Shown in pieces: positions 1 through 6,496 of a DNA stretch of 11,738 bases; positions within the stretch are counted from its first letter, which is position 1, and each line of letters opens with the position of its first letter. The DNA comes from an uncultured Haloferula sp. (GTDB lineage Bacteria; Verrucomicrobiota; Verrucomicrobiae; Verrucomicrobiales; Akkermansiaceae): NCBI GenBank assembly GCA_946885645.1, contig CAMPGU010000119.1:1-11738 (forward strand). Reading direction: 5' to 3'. Position numbers and translations under genes: made by a program. The notes under the pieces were generated by a model, which was given only the letters and a program-made list of their open reading frames with translations, ran no database searches and was not told the DNA's origin.

Positions 1-48
1 GGGGAGGGAATGAAGAATGAAGAGTGGATAGTGAAAATGGGAAAGGCA
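1..48 (+). repeat. AT-rich heptad repeat array, copy A
   Basis: After a GGGGAGG head the sequence reads as successive 7-bp units of the type gaatgaa, gaatgaa, gagtgga, tagtgaa, aatggga and ends in aaaggcag. The same head, units and tail recur at 4985, 7234 and, on the opposite strand, at 5388-5435 and about 692-746. It is far more AT-rich than its surroundings. Confidence 0.75.
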
Positions 49-120
49 GCCTGATGCGGGGCCTTGCCGCCGTGTAGGAACCGCCAGGCCGCGGAGCCCG
101 CGGAGCTCGGATTTTGCAGA

Positions 121-170
121 TGGCTTCTTTGCGTTCCTCCGCGATCTCTGCTGCTCCGCGGTGGATCGGG
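121..170. repeat. Degenerate TTTGCG/CTCCGCG short-period repeat
   Basis: A run of similar 8-10 base blocks (ctttgcgtt, cctccgcgat, ctctgctg, ctccgcggt) sits here. The CTCCGCGG at 154-161 is the exact inverted partner of CCGCGGAG at 89-96, and GCGGAG occurs twice in tandem at 91-105. It looks like a decayed intergenic repeat of a different family from the large elements further on. No function is evident. Confidence 0.4.
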
Positions 171-200
171 AGTTTGCTTGAGCAGCTCCCGTCTCTTCCC

Positions 201-258
201 GGCCAGCAGGCTGGCCTCGCCGAAAGCGGCAGCTGGCCAAGGTGCGGCTGCGCCGCAC
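201..258. other. Two strong hairpins upstream of the first gene
   Basis: GGCCAGC-AG-GCTGGCC (201-216) and GTGCGGC-TGC-GCCGCAC (242-258) are perfect 7-bp stems. Neither is followed by a T tract on either strand, so they are not typical intrinsic terminators. They lie just upstream of the promoter-like pair at 281-309. Confidence 0.5.
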
Positions 259-280
259 GACCCGCCCTCCGATCCTCATC

Positions 281-309
281 TTGCCCCCGGCTCCGTCCTT
301 GGCTAAACC
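281..309 (+). promoter_or_regulatory. Sigma70-like promoter for the zinc-ribbon membrane protein
   Basis: TTGCCC (281-286), a 17-base spacer and TAAACC (304-309) form a housekeeping-type promoter. Transcription would start at about 316-317, which is the ATG itself, so a leaderless mRNA is predicted; no Shine-Dalgarno sequence precedes the start. Predicted by eye only. Confidence 0.45.
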
Positions 310-316
310 GTCCGCG

Positions 317-622
317 ATGCACGGGAAACTCTTGGCGACCGGATGGCGCCGCAAGGCGGAGCGGGAGGACTGGATGACGGGCCTGCCTTTCGCCGGACTC
401 CTCCTCGTCGGAGGGATTTGGAACCTGCCGCTCCTCTTCATTCCCGCCCTCGGTTTCTTCATGGTCGGCTTCACGCTGCAGCGGATCCGCTTCCGCCGCT
501 GGCGCTGTCAAAAATGCGGGGCGATGCTGCGCGCCATGCCGCGGGATGGCGGACCGGTTTCATTCGCATGTCCGGGCTGCGACATCATCTGGACTACGAA
601 GGTGTACAAGGACCTCCAATGA
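317..622 (+). CDS. Small membrane protein with C-terminal zinc ribbon
   Basis: Encodes 101 residues of unknown function. A short basic N-terminus (about 1-20) precedes a long hydrophobic stretch (about 21-54) that can form one long or two short membrane segments, then a basic linker (IRFRRWR). A four-cysteine zinc-ribbon pattern follows: C64-x2-C67 and C85-x2-C88. The likely topology is a membrane anchor with a cytosolic zinc-binding tail. The ATG at 317 is preferred because the -10-like TAAACC ends 7 bases before it; an in-frame GTG at 242 would add an unlikely arginine/proline-rich leader. The hydrophobicity pattern and ordered cysteine pairs argue for a real gene. No specific family was recognised. 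uvrA follows 130 bases downstream on the same strand but has no evident link. Confidence 0.65.
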   Translation: MHGKLLATGWRRKAEREDWMTGLPFAGLLLVGGIWNLPLLFIPALGFFMVGFTLQRIRFRRWRCQKCGAMLRAMPRDGGPVSFACPGCDIIWTTKVYKDLQ

Positions 623-691
623 AAAGCCCGGAGGCCGTCCGAGCCTTCCGGTCCGGCAGGGGACGGTCGCGAGCCACGCTCCGGCTCGTCC

Positions 692-746
692 ATCCGATCT
701 TCACGATCAATATTCGCTATCCATTTCCCACTATTCATTTGAACCT
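692..746 (-). repeat. AT-rich heptad repeat array, copy B, in front of uvrA
   Basis: Read on the minus strand this is gagaggtt followed by 7-bp units caaatga, atagtgg, gaaatgg, atagcga, atattga, tcgtgaa. It has the same head and unit type as the other arrays but lacks the TTGGAAAGG tail. It fills the space directly upstream of the uvrA start codon, so the uvrA promoter probably lies in or next to it; a weak -10-like TATTCA at 732-737 is present without a good -35. A small inverted repeat CGAGCC/GGCTCG lies just before it at 670-688. Confidence 0.55.
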
Positions 747-752
747 CTCCGC

Positions 753-3590
753 GTGGACAGCATCCGCATCCGGGGAGCAAGGCAGCACAATCTGCGGGGG
801 ATCGACGTGGACATCCCGCGCGGGAAGCTGGTGGTGGTCACGGGGCCCAGCGGCAGCGGGAAATCCTCGCTGGCCTTCCACACGCTTTTCGCGGAGGGGC
901 AGCGGCGCTTCGTCGAATCGCTTTCCGCCTACGCGCGGCAATTCCTCGACCAGCTTGAGAAGCCGGATGTCGATTCGATCGAGGGCCTGAGCCCGGCGAT
1001 CGCGATCGAGCAGCGCGGCGGCGGGCTGAACCCGCGCTCCACGGTGGCCACGGTCACGGAGATCCACGAGCACCTGCGGGTGCTATGGGCGGCGGCCGGG
1101 GTGCCGCACGATCCCGCGAGCGGCGAGAAGCTGGAGCGGATGGGCGCGGGCGATATCGTCACGGCCCTTTCCGCCATGGCCGAGGGCACGCGCGTGATCC
1201 TGCTGGCCCCGGTGCCGGAGGAGGAGGCGCGGGAGCCGGAGCGCCTGGTGGGGGACCTGCGGCGGCAGGGCTTCATCCGCATCCGCGTGGAGGGCGAACT
1301 GCTGGAGCTGGAGGAGGCGCTGAAGGCGTGGCCGGAGCGCGCGAAGTCCGTGGAAGTGGTGGTGGACCGCCTGGTGGTCCGCCCCGGCGGCGAGGCGCGG
1401 CTGGCGGACTCGGTGGAGACCGCCCTGCGGATCTGCGGTACGGAGGCGCGCGCGCTGGTGCAGGGCGCGGAGGAGCAGGAATGGCGCGAGCTTTCCTTCC
1501 AGACCAGCTACCGGAATCCGAAGACCGGCTTCATGATCGGCGAGCTGACGCCGCGGCATTTTTCCTTCAATTCCCACCTCGGTGCCTGCCCCTCCTGCGA
1601 GGGCCTGGGCACGGAGACCTTTTGCGATCCGGACCTGCTGCTGGGCGATCCCGCGGAACCGCTGGCAAAGGGCGGCATGAAGGGCTGGTGGAAGCCCGGC
1701 GCGCAGCGCGGCAAGGCCTTCGCCAAGGAAGCCGCGGCGATCCTGCGGATGCACGGCCTCGGCGAGGATGCGCTCTTCCGCGAGCTGCCGGAGCAGGGGA
1801 GAAAGCTGCTCTTCCAGGGCGGGGATCTGGACACCGGCTGGAAGATCGGCGCGGAGAAGAAGAAACAGATCAAGCGCTACGAGGGCCTCTGCACGGAGGC
1901 GGAGCGGAAGCTGCGCGAGGCGAGCAGCGAGGCCGTGCGCCGCCGCCTGGCCCGGGTGATGGCGGAGCGCCCCTGCCGCGCCTGCCAGGGCCGGCGGCTG
2001 CGCCCGGAGATCCTGGCGGTGCGCATCCAGGGCGCGGGCGGGAAATGGCTGGGCATCCAGGATTTCTGCTCCCTGCCGGTGGAAGAGGCGGACGCCTGGC
2101 TGGCGGACCTGAAGCTGCCGGAGGATCGCGCCGAGGTCTGCGGGCAGCTCGCGGGCGGCGTGGCGGAGCGGCTGGGCTTCCTGCAGGAAGTCGGGCTCGG
2201 CTACCTGGGGCTGGACCGCTCCAGCGCCACGCTCTCCGGCGGGGAGGCCCAGCGCATCCGCCTGGCCACCCAGCTCGGCAGCGGCCTCACCGGCGTGCTC
2301 TACGTGCTGGACGAGCCGAGCATCGGCCTGCACGCGGAGGACACCGGCAAGCTGATCTCCGCGCTGAAGCGCCTGCGCGACCGCGGCAATACCATCGTGG
2401 TGGTGGAGCACGATGAGGAGATGATCCGCGCGGCGGATTGGATGATCGAGCTGGGCCCCGGCGCGGGCAAGGAAGGCGGCGCGCTCCTCGCCAGCGCGCG
2501 GCCGGAGGATTTCCCCGCGGACTCGCCCACCCGCAACTGGCTGGAGACGCCGGTGCCGCCGATGACGCGCGCCACGGCCTTTCCCCTGCTGGGGGATGCG
2601 CTTTTCATCCGTGGGGCGAACGAGCACAATTTACAAAACGTGGATGTGAGGATCCCGCTCGGCGGCATCGTCTGCATCAGCGGCCCCAGCGGCAGCGGCA
2701 AGTCCACGCTGGCGGATGACGTGCTGCTGCGCGCGCTGAAGCGGCACTTCAACGGCAGCGGCGATCCGCCCGGGAAACATCGCGCGATCGAGGGCATGGA
2801 AGCCCTGGGCAAGGTGGTGGCCGTGGACCAATCGCCGATCGGCCGCAGCCCGCGCTCGAACCCGGCGACCTTTACCGGGATGTTCGACAACATCCGCGAT
2901 CTCTTCTCCAAGCTGCCGATGTCCCGCCAGCGCGGCTACGGCGCGGGCCGCTTTTCCTTCAATACCCACGGCGGACGCTGCGAGAATTGCGAGGGCGCGG
3001 GGCGGCTGAGGATCGAGATGAACTTCCTGCCGGACGCGTGGATCACCTGCCGCTCCTGCGGCGGGAAGCGCTTCAACCGGGAGACGCTGGAGGTGCGCTT
3101 CAAGGGCATGAGCATCGCCGACGCGCTGGAGCTGACCGCCGCGGAAGCGCTCGGGGCCTTCGCGGCGGTGCCGAAGCTGAAACGGGTGCTGGAAGTGCTG
3201 GGCGAGCTGGGCCTGGGCTACCTGCGGCTGGGCCAGGCGGCGAATACCCTCTCCGGCGGGGAGGCGCAGCGCCTGAAGCTGGCGGTGGAGCTCTCCAAGC
3301 CCGCCGCGCCGCACACGCTCTACTTCTTCGACGAGCCGACCACCGGCCTGCACTTCGGCGACGTGGAGCGCCTGCTCCGCGCCTTCCGCGGCCTCCGCGA
3401 GGCCGGCCACAGCGTGCTGGTCGTGGAGCACCAGCTCGACGTCATCTCCGCCGCGGACTGGGTGATCGACCTCGGCCCCGGCGGTGGTAGGGAAGGCGGG
3501 AGGCTCGTCGCCGAAGGCCCGCCGGGAGACGTGGCGAAGATCAAGGAGTCACCGACCGGGCGGGCGCTGGCGCGGAGAAGCGGGAGGTGA
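753..3590 (+). CDS. uvrA: UvrABC excinuclease subunit A
   Basis: DNA damage-recognition ATPase of nucleotide excision repair; UvrA dimers load UvrB at lesions in the cytoplasm. The 945 residues match the usual UvrA1 length and include a UvrB-binding region (about residues 130-250). Two ABC halves are intact: Walker [10 protein letters not shown] at 31-39 and GPSGSGKST at 644-652; signatures LSGGEAQR near 494 and 833; Walker B aspartates near 520 and 860. The C-terminal zinc module is complete (C743-x2-C746-x19-C766-x2-C769). The first zinc module is odd: CPSC (279-282) is present, but the CxxC pair expected about 24 residues earlier is replaced by [10 protein letters not shown] further CRAC pair is at 408-411. 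The GTG at 753 is chosen because the family N-terminus ([13 protein letters not shown]) begins there; the upstream open frame is unrelated and crosses a heptad repeat. The stop lies 7 bases before the next ATG. Confidence 0.95.
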   Translation: MDSIRIRGARQHNLRGIDVDIPRGKLVVVTGPSGSGKSSLAFHTLFAEGQRRFVESLSAYARQFLDQLEKPDVDSIEGLSPAIAIEQRGGGLNPRSTVATVTEIHEHLRVLWAAAGVPHDPASGEKLERMGAGDIVTALSAMAEGTRVILLAPVPEEEAREPERLVGDLRRQGFIRIRVEGELLELEEALKAWPERAKSVEVVVDRLVVRPGGEARLADSVETALRICGTEARALVQGAEEQEWRELSFQTSYRNPKTGFMIGELTPRHFSFNSHLGACPSCEGLGTETFCDPDLLLGDPAEPLAKGGMKGWWKPGAQRGKAFAKEAAAILRMHGLGEDALFRELPEQGRKLLFQGGDLDTGWKIGAEKKKQIKRYEGLCTEAERKLREASSEAVRRRLARVMAERPCRACQGRRLRPEILAVRIQGAGGKWLGIQDFCSLPVEEADAWLADLKLPEDRAEVCGQLAGGVAERLGFLQEVGLGYLGLDRSSATLSGGEAQRIRLATQLGSGLTGVLYVLDEPSIGLHAEDTGKLISALKRLRDRGNTIVVVEHDEEMIRAADWMIELGPGAGKEGGALLASARPEDFPADSPTRNWLETPVPPMTRATAFPLLGDALFIRGANEHNLQNVDVRIPLGGIVCISGPSGSGKSTLADDVLLRALKRHFNGSGDPPGKHRAIEGMEALGKVVAVDQSPIGRSPRSNPATFTGMFDNIRDLFSKLPMSRQRGYGAGRFSFNTHGGRCENCEGAGRLRIEMNFLPDAWITCRSCGGKRFNRETLEVRFKGMSIADALELTAAEALGAFAAVPKLKRVLEVLGELGLGYLRLGQAANTLSGGEAQRLKLAVELSKPAAPHTLYFFDEPTTGLHFGDVERLLRAFRGLREAGHSVLVVEHQLDVISAADWVIDLGPGGGREGGRLVAEGPPGDVAKIKESPTGRALARRSGR
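3582..3587 (+). promoter_or_regulatory. Strong Shine-Dalgarno sequence overlapping the end of uvrA
   Basis: GGGAGG, continuing into TGA, sits at the very end of uvrA, 10 bases before the ATG at 3598. It is the only clear Shine-Dalgarno sequence in the window. It fixes the start of the small downstream membrane protein and suggests that gene is translated from the uvrA transcript. Confidence 0.7.
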
Positions 3591-3597
3591 TTTCGGC

Positions 3598-3975
3598 ATG
3601 AAGGCCAACCGATCCATCCTCATCCTCGGCGCGCTGCATGTGTTCCTCTTCGTGTCGATGGTCTGGTTGTCTTACGCGGCGGAAAAGCGGTGGCATCTCA
3701 TTCAAGATGATCTATGGCGCTTGAGTTTGCTGACTCGCCCAATCCAATATCTGGCTTTTTCCGGGCCGCTGTTTTTCTCCTGCTTGGTTCTTTTCTCCGG
3801 ATTGTTGACTGTGCTTTGGAAGAATAGGAGGGCTGGCGTGATCGTGCTAACCATCGTCGATGCCGTATTCGTTTTGATGACCCTGCACTTTGCCCTATTC
3901 TTGATTCAGCTCGAATTGCCGTTCCTGCCATGGAGGGATCAACTACGATATATTTTCCAAGAGATCTGGAAATAG
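3598..3975 (+). CDS. Small membrane protein of unknown function
   Basis: Encodes 125 residues with three to four hydrophobic segments: about 7-26 (ILILGALHVFLFVSMVW), 48-70 (IQYLAFSGPLFFSCLVLFSG, extending into LLTVLW) and 77-105 (AGVIVLTIVDAVFVLM onward). It ends in an amphipathic tail with PWRDQLRYIF. No catalytic motif or recognised family is seen. The start is well supported by GGGAGG at 3582-3587; an in-frame upstream GTG at 3484 lies inside uvrA and is rejected. It starts 7 bases after the uvrA stop and is probably co-transcribed. Its base composition is clearly more AT-rich than uvrA and the other genes here, and it uses TTG, ATT and AAT codons those genes avoid, which suggests recent acquisition or low expression. 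Repeat copy 1 follows 42 bases after its stop. Confidence 0.75.
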   Translation: MKANRSILILGALHVFLFVSMVWLSYAAEKRWHLIQDDLWRLSLLTRPIQYLAFSGPLFFSCLVLFSGLLTVLWKNRRAGVIVLTIVDAVFVLMTLHFALFLIQLELPFLPWRDQLRYIFQEIWK

Positions 3976-4017
3976 CGGACAAGCTCTCGACCGATTCACG
4001 CCCCTCAGGGCGAGGGC

Positions 4018-4276
4018 GAACGGAATGTCCCGAAGGGACATCGTAACAGAGCCCGGGGTTGCGAGGCACGAGCTACCCCGGGATCCCCGGCGAAGGGAGA
4101 CCAACACCGAAGGTGTTGCGGAGGGGGACGTCCGGCATTCCGCGACCGCGGCGGATCGTCCCGCGTACGCGCCGGTCCACATCCCCTTCGGGGAAGGCTC
4201 TCCTCCGGTCGTAACCGCGGGGTAGGCCTCCTCCGTCGGCCAACCCCGGGCTTTGTTACGATGCCCCTTCGGGGCA
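4018..4276 (+). repeat. Structured inverted-arm repeat element, copy 1
   Basis: About 259 bp. The outer hairpin TGTCCC-GAA-GGGACA (4026-4040) begins the left arm; the mirror-image hairpin TGCCCC-TTC-GGGGCA (4262-4276) ends the right arm. Between them, 23-base inner arms at 4039-4061 and 4241-4263 are complementary along their full length with one G-T pair. Each arm can also fold locally: CCCGGGGT (4052-4059) with ACCCCGGG (4075-4082) on the left, and GGGGT/ACCCC with GGCC/GGCC (about 4218-4250) on the right. Further hairpins are CAACACC-GAA-GGTGTTG (4102-4118) and TCCCC-TTC-GGGGA (4182-4194). It encodes no plausible protein. It resembles a non-autonomous REP/MITE-type or structured-RNA repeat; the class is not known to me. 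Confidence 0.85.
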
Positions 4277-4363
4277 GGGAGGGGAGCACGGGGATCTTCC
4301 GCGGTCCCGCTCCGGATGGCCTCCTCTGCGCCTCCGGGGCGGCGGCCACGCTTGCCTTCGGGC

Positions 4364-4392
4364 TTTCCCATCGATGCATGGCGTGCTAGGTT
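4364..4392 (+). promoter_or_regulatory. Predicted promoter of the toxin-antitoxin operon
   Basis: TTTCCC (4364-4369), a 17-base spacer and TAGGTT (4387-4392). The predicted start of transcription, about 4399, is only about 4 bases before the antitoxin ATG, so little room is left for a leader. Autoregulation by the toxin-antitoxin complex binding here would be typical of type II modules, but no operator palindrome could be assigned with confidence. Confidence 0.45.
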
Positions 4393-4402
4393 CCCGCCGG
4401 AA

Positions 4403-4636
4403 ATGGACGCCCTCACCTTGGAACAGGAAGCGCTGAAGCTAACGCCCTTGGCGAGAGCCCGTCTCGCCGACAGGCTTCAAGCGAGTCTCGAAGACGAGAC
4501 CTCGGCTAAATGGGACAAGGCGGCATTGGCCGTTGCCCGGTCCCGTTGTGAAGCCTTGGATCGGGGCGAGACGACATCCGTTCCCGTTGCGGAAGCAGTC
4601 GAGCAAGTGAGGGCGGCTCTTTTGAAGCGGCGATGA
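4403..4636 (+). CDS. Type II antitoxin, addiction module component family
   Basis: Encodes 77 residues. The pattern LTLEQEALKLTPLARARLAD, then LQASLE (about 26-30), W37 and a helical stretch ending RCEALDRGET and VEQVRAALLK fits the short acidic/helical antitoxins of the putative addiction module component family (Unstab_antitox type), which partner ParE/RelE-like toxins. It should neutralise the downstream protein by direct binding. The ATG at 4403 matches the family N-terminus; a longer frame from 4253 runs through the repeat element and is rejected. Its stop overlaps the toxin ATG by 4 bases (ATGA at 4633-4636), the usual coupled arrangement. The operon sits between two almost identical repeat copies in direct orientation. 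Confidence 0.88.
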   Translation: MDALTLEQEALKLTPLARARLADRLQASLEDETSAKWDKAALAVARSRCEALDRGETTSVPVAEAVEQVRAALLKRR

Positions 4637-4932
4637 CTTTCCGGGTCATCGCCGAAGCCCGGGACGAGCTCCTGGAAATCGCCTCCTATTACGAGGACCA
4701 ATCCGAAGGTCTGGGCTTCGAGTTCGTGGAAGCATTCTGGGTCGCTGCTGGTCTCATCGCCACCCATCCCGAGGGATTCCGCAGCTTCCCCGACGGTTAC
4801 CGGCGCTTCCTCATGAGCCGGTTCCCTTATGGGATCTTCTACCGGATCAAGGAAGAGACGATCGATGTCGCCTTCATCGTTCATCTGCATTCAGACCCCT
4901 CGAAGTGGTCCGAGCTTCTGAGGAACCGTTGA
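4633..4932 (+). CDS. Type II toxin, ParE/RelE superfamily
   Basis: Encodes 99 residues, a normal length for the family. Family features are the N-terminal strand FRVIAEARDELLEIASYYED (3-22), G26 with the following helix FEFVEAFWVAAGLIATHPEG, the FPDGYRRFLMSRFPYGIFYR block (53-72), and the C-terminal FIVHLHSDPSKW strand (about 80-91). In many ParE-like toxins the last block reads H-x-x-R-D-P-x-x-W; here serine replaces the arginine (HSDPSKW). Family members act either on gyrase (ParE) or on ribosome-bound mRNA (RelE); which applies cannot be told from sequence alone, though the FPY/DP-W pattern is more ParE-like. It is translated in overlap with the antitoxin. The remaining 138 bases before repeat copy 2 hold a heptad repeat array. 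Confidence 0.9.
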   Translation: MTFRVIAEARDELLEIASYYEDQSEGLGFEFVEAFWVAAGLIATHPEGFRSFPDGYRRFLMSRFPYGIFYRIKEETIDVAFIVHLHSDPSKWSELLRNR

Positions 4933-4977
4933 TTGATCTCGCGGGCCATCACCCCTACTTCGTCTCCGGCGGTCCTC

Positions 4978-5048
4978 CGGGCGGGGAGGTGGAGAATGAA
5001 TAATGAAAATTGATTAGTGATTATTGGAAAGGAGAATGACAGAACGTG
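4978..5048 (+). repeat. AT-rich heptad repeat array, copy C, with tail box
   Basis: A G-rich head (gggcggggaggtgga) is followed by 7-bp units gaatgaa, taatgaa, aattgat, tagtgat, the tail TATTGGAAAGG and the box AATGACAGAACGTGT. An inverted version of tail plus box occurs at about 5361-5397, so the two enclose repeat copy 2. Confidence 0.75.
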
Positions 5049-5069
5049 TACGTTACCGGAGGGCGAGGC

Positions 5070-5331
5070 GAACGGAATGTCCTGAAGGGACATCGTAGCA
5101 GAGCCCGGGGTTGCGAGGCACGAGCTACCCCGGGATCCCCGGCGAAGGGAGACCAACACCGAAGGTGTTGCGGAGGGGGACGTCCGGCATTCCGCGACCG
5201 CGGCGGATCGTCCCGCGTACGCGCCGGTCCACATCCCCTTCGGGGAAGGCTCTCCTCCGGTCGTAACCGCGGGGTAGGCCTCCTCCGTCGGCCAACCCCG
5301 GGCTTTGTTACGATGCCCCTTCGGGGCATTC
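5070..5331 (+). repeat. Structured inverted-arm repeat element, copy 2
   Basis: Aligns to copy 1 at a constant offset of 1052 bp, with only two differences over 259 bp: C4031 is T5083 and A4046 is G5098. Both keep pairing as G-T (G-U in RNA), the first in the outer left hairpin and the second in the long-range arms (5091-5113 with 5293-5315). Here both outer ends read GAATG on their own strand (5075 inward, and 5331 inward on the minus strand), which may mark the true element boundary. Confidence 0.87.
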
Positions 5332-5360
5332 ATGCCAATTACTCCCGCCCCCGCCTCACG

Positions 5361-5435
5361 GAAACACACACGTTCCGTCATTTGCCTTTCCAATTTTCAC
5401 TATTCATTTTTCACTATTCATTCCTCACTCCCCAC
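5361..5435 (-). repeat. AT-rich heptad repeat array, copy D, overlapping the lpxD stop
   Basis: On the minus strand the head GGGGAGTGAG contains the last glutamate codon and TGA stop of lpxD. It is followed by units aatgaat, agtgaaa, aatgaat, agtgaaa, then ATTGGAAAGGC and the box AATGACGGAACGTGTG. It is the inverted partner of copy C on the other side of repeat copy 2. Confidence 0.78.
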
Positions 5436-6450
5436 CCTTCTCCAGCGCCTTGATCCGTTCGGCGAGTTTCGGGAGATTCCGGACCAGCGCGCGGGAGCGT
5501 TGTTCCTCCATGTAGGGGCGGGCGGGGTGGCCGCTGTAGGTCTTCCCGCCTTCGATGTCGGTGGTCACTCCGGCACGCCCGGCGAGGACGGCCTTCGCGC
5601 CGATCTTCACGTGGCCCGCCACGCCGGCCTGGGCGGCGGCGACGACGTAATCCCCGAGCCGCGCGCTGCCGGCGATCCCGGTCTGGGAGACGACCAGGCA
5701 GTGCTTCCCGATCTGCACGTTGTGCGCGATCTGCACGAGATTATCGATCTTGCTGCCCTCCCCGATGACGGTGCGGCCGAAGCGGGCGCGGTCGATGGTG
5801 GTATTCGCGCCGATCTCCACGTCGTCCTGGATCTCGACGATCCCGACCTGATCGACCTTCACGTGGCGGCCTTCCGCGAGCTCGTAGCCGTAGCCATCCG
5901 AGCCGATGACCGCGCCGGGCTGGAGGATCACGCGGTCCCCGATCAGGCAGTGCTCGCGCACCGTCACGTTGCCGTAAAACAGGCAATCCCGGCCGATGCG
6001 GACGCCTTCGCCGATCACGCAATTCGGGCCGATTTCCGTGCCCGCACCGATCTCGGCACCGGCCATCACCACCGCCCCGGCGTGGATGCGGACCTGCGCG
6101 GGATCGAGCCGCGCGGAGTCATCCACACAGGCGCGCGGATGCATCCCCGGCGAGAAAACGCGGGCCCGGGCGGCGACGAAGTGCTTCACCGCCAGGCCGA
6201 AGGCCAGCGAGGGATTGTCCGCGGCGATGAGCGCGCAGCCTTCCGGCCCCTCGCTCAGCCCGCGCGGCACGATCACCGCGCCGGCACGCGTGGCCAGATA
6301 CTGGCTGCGGTATTTCTCATTCCCCAGGAAGGAGAGTTCGGAGGGCCCGGCCTCGTCGAGCGAGGCGATGCCATCCACCGAAAGATCGAGCCCGCCCCGG
6401 ACGATGTCTCCATCGACCAGCCGGGCGAGCTCGGAAAGGGTCAGGGCCAC
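5425..6450 (-). CDS. lpxD: UDP-3-O-acylglucosamine N-acyltransferase LpxD
   Basis: Third step of lipid A synthesis: transfers a 3-hydroxyacyl chain from acyl-ACP to UDP-3-O-acylglucosamine in the cytoplasm. The 341 residues equal the family length. The N-terminal uridine-binding domain carries [12 protein letters not shown] (41-52). The left-handed beta-helix of hexapeptide repeats runs from about 105 to 305, with GSDGYGYE at 183-190, the catalytic histidine in IAHN (H243) and a second conserved histidine at about 280. A C-terminal helix (about 316-338) would form the trimer bundle that binds ACP. The start is GTG (codon at 6450-6448), beginning [11 protein letters not shown] as in the family; no in-frame ATG is nearby and no Shine-Dalgarno is seen. 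It follows ompH by 46 bases on the same strand, the common ompH-lpxD order, but no fabZ or lpxA follows. The stop lies inside heptad array D. Confidence 0.95.
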   Translation of the reverse strand: MALTLSELARLVDGDIVRGGLDLSVDGIASLDEAGPSELSFLGNEKYRSQYLATRAGAVIVPRGLSEGPEGCALIAADNPSLAFGLAVKHFVAARARVFSPGMHPRACVDDSARLDPAQVRIHAGAVVMAGAEIGAGTEIGPNCVIGEGVRIGRDCLFYGNVTVREHCLIGDRVILQPGAVIGSDGYGYELAEGRHVKVDQVGIVEIQDDVEIGANTTIDRARFGRTVIGEGSKIDNLVQIAHNVQIGKHCLVVSQTGIAGSARLGDYVVAAAQAGVAGHVKIGAKAVLAGRAGVTTDIEGGKTYSGHPARPYMEEQRSRALVRNLPKLAERIKALEKGGE

Positions 6451-6496
6451 GCGCGTGCTTTGCGGCGGGGAAGAAAGAGGGATCAGAGGGTCCCGA

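Larger units (their letters stand above)
1..316. other. Gene-free stretch with repeats and hairpins
   Basis: No convincing coding region is seen; the open frames here are short, arginine/proline-rich and resemble no family. The stretch holds a heptad repeat array (1-48), a GCGGAG-rich block with an inverted partner downstream (89-161), a perfect palindrome-type hairpin at 201-216 (GGCCAGC/GCTGGCC), a second at 242-258 (GTGCGGC/GCCGCAC, 3-base loop), and a promoter-like pair at 281-309 leading into the small membrane protein gene. The 3' end of a preceding gene may lie just outside the window. Confidence 0.6.
3976..4402. other. Intergenic region holding repeat element copy 1
   Basis: No gene is supported. 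A short decayed hairpin (CCCCTCAGGG, 4001-4010) precedes the 259-bp repeat element (4018-4276). After it comes about 125 bp of GC-rich DNA without clear structure, then the promoter of the toxin-antitoxin operon. Open frames crossing the element on both strands are arginine/proline-rich and recur in the other copies, as expected from a repeat read in any frame. Confidence 0.7.
4933..5424. other. Intergenic region holding repeat copy 2 with inverted outer flanks
   Basis: No gene is supported. The region lies between the convergent toxin and lpxD genes. From left to right it holds a heptad array (4978-5036), a box AATGACAGAACGTGT (5034-5048), repeat element copy 2 (5070-5331), an inverted box near 5361-5388, and an inverted heptad array (5388-5435) that runs into the lpxD stop codon. 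Open frames through it recur in the other copies and are rejected as genes. Confidence 0.75.

Noticed and set aside
242..316. GTG at 242 as start of the zinc-ribbon membrane protein
   Set aside because: It would place a hairpin and the predicted promoter inside the coding region and add a basic, proline-rich leader. The ATG at 317 fits the promoter and the hydrophobic profile better.
670..688. CGAGCC/GGCTCG inverted repeat as a terminator after the zinc-ribbon gene
   Set aside because: The stem is only 6 bp with a 7-base loop and no T run follows, so it is too weak to call.
546..752. Upstream extension of uvrA to position 546
   Set aside because: The extra 69 residues overlap the preceding gene in another frame and cross a heptad repeat. 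They have no similarity to UvrA, whose conserved start is at 753.
1083..2627. Long open frame (about 514 codons) on the minus strand inside uvrA
   Set aside because: It is antisense to a clearly conserved uvrA, and its protein is leucine/alanine/arginine/histidine-rich with no motifs. Such frames arise from high GC at third codon positions.
4881..5393. Minus-strand open frames across the repeat copies (also 3943-4416 and 7208-7975)
   Set aside because: Nearly the same peptide appears in each copy because the DNA is repeated. The frames end at repeat edges, have no start signals and are low in complexity. Such frames may be annotated as hypothetical proteins in other genomes.
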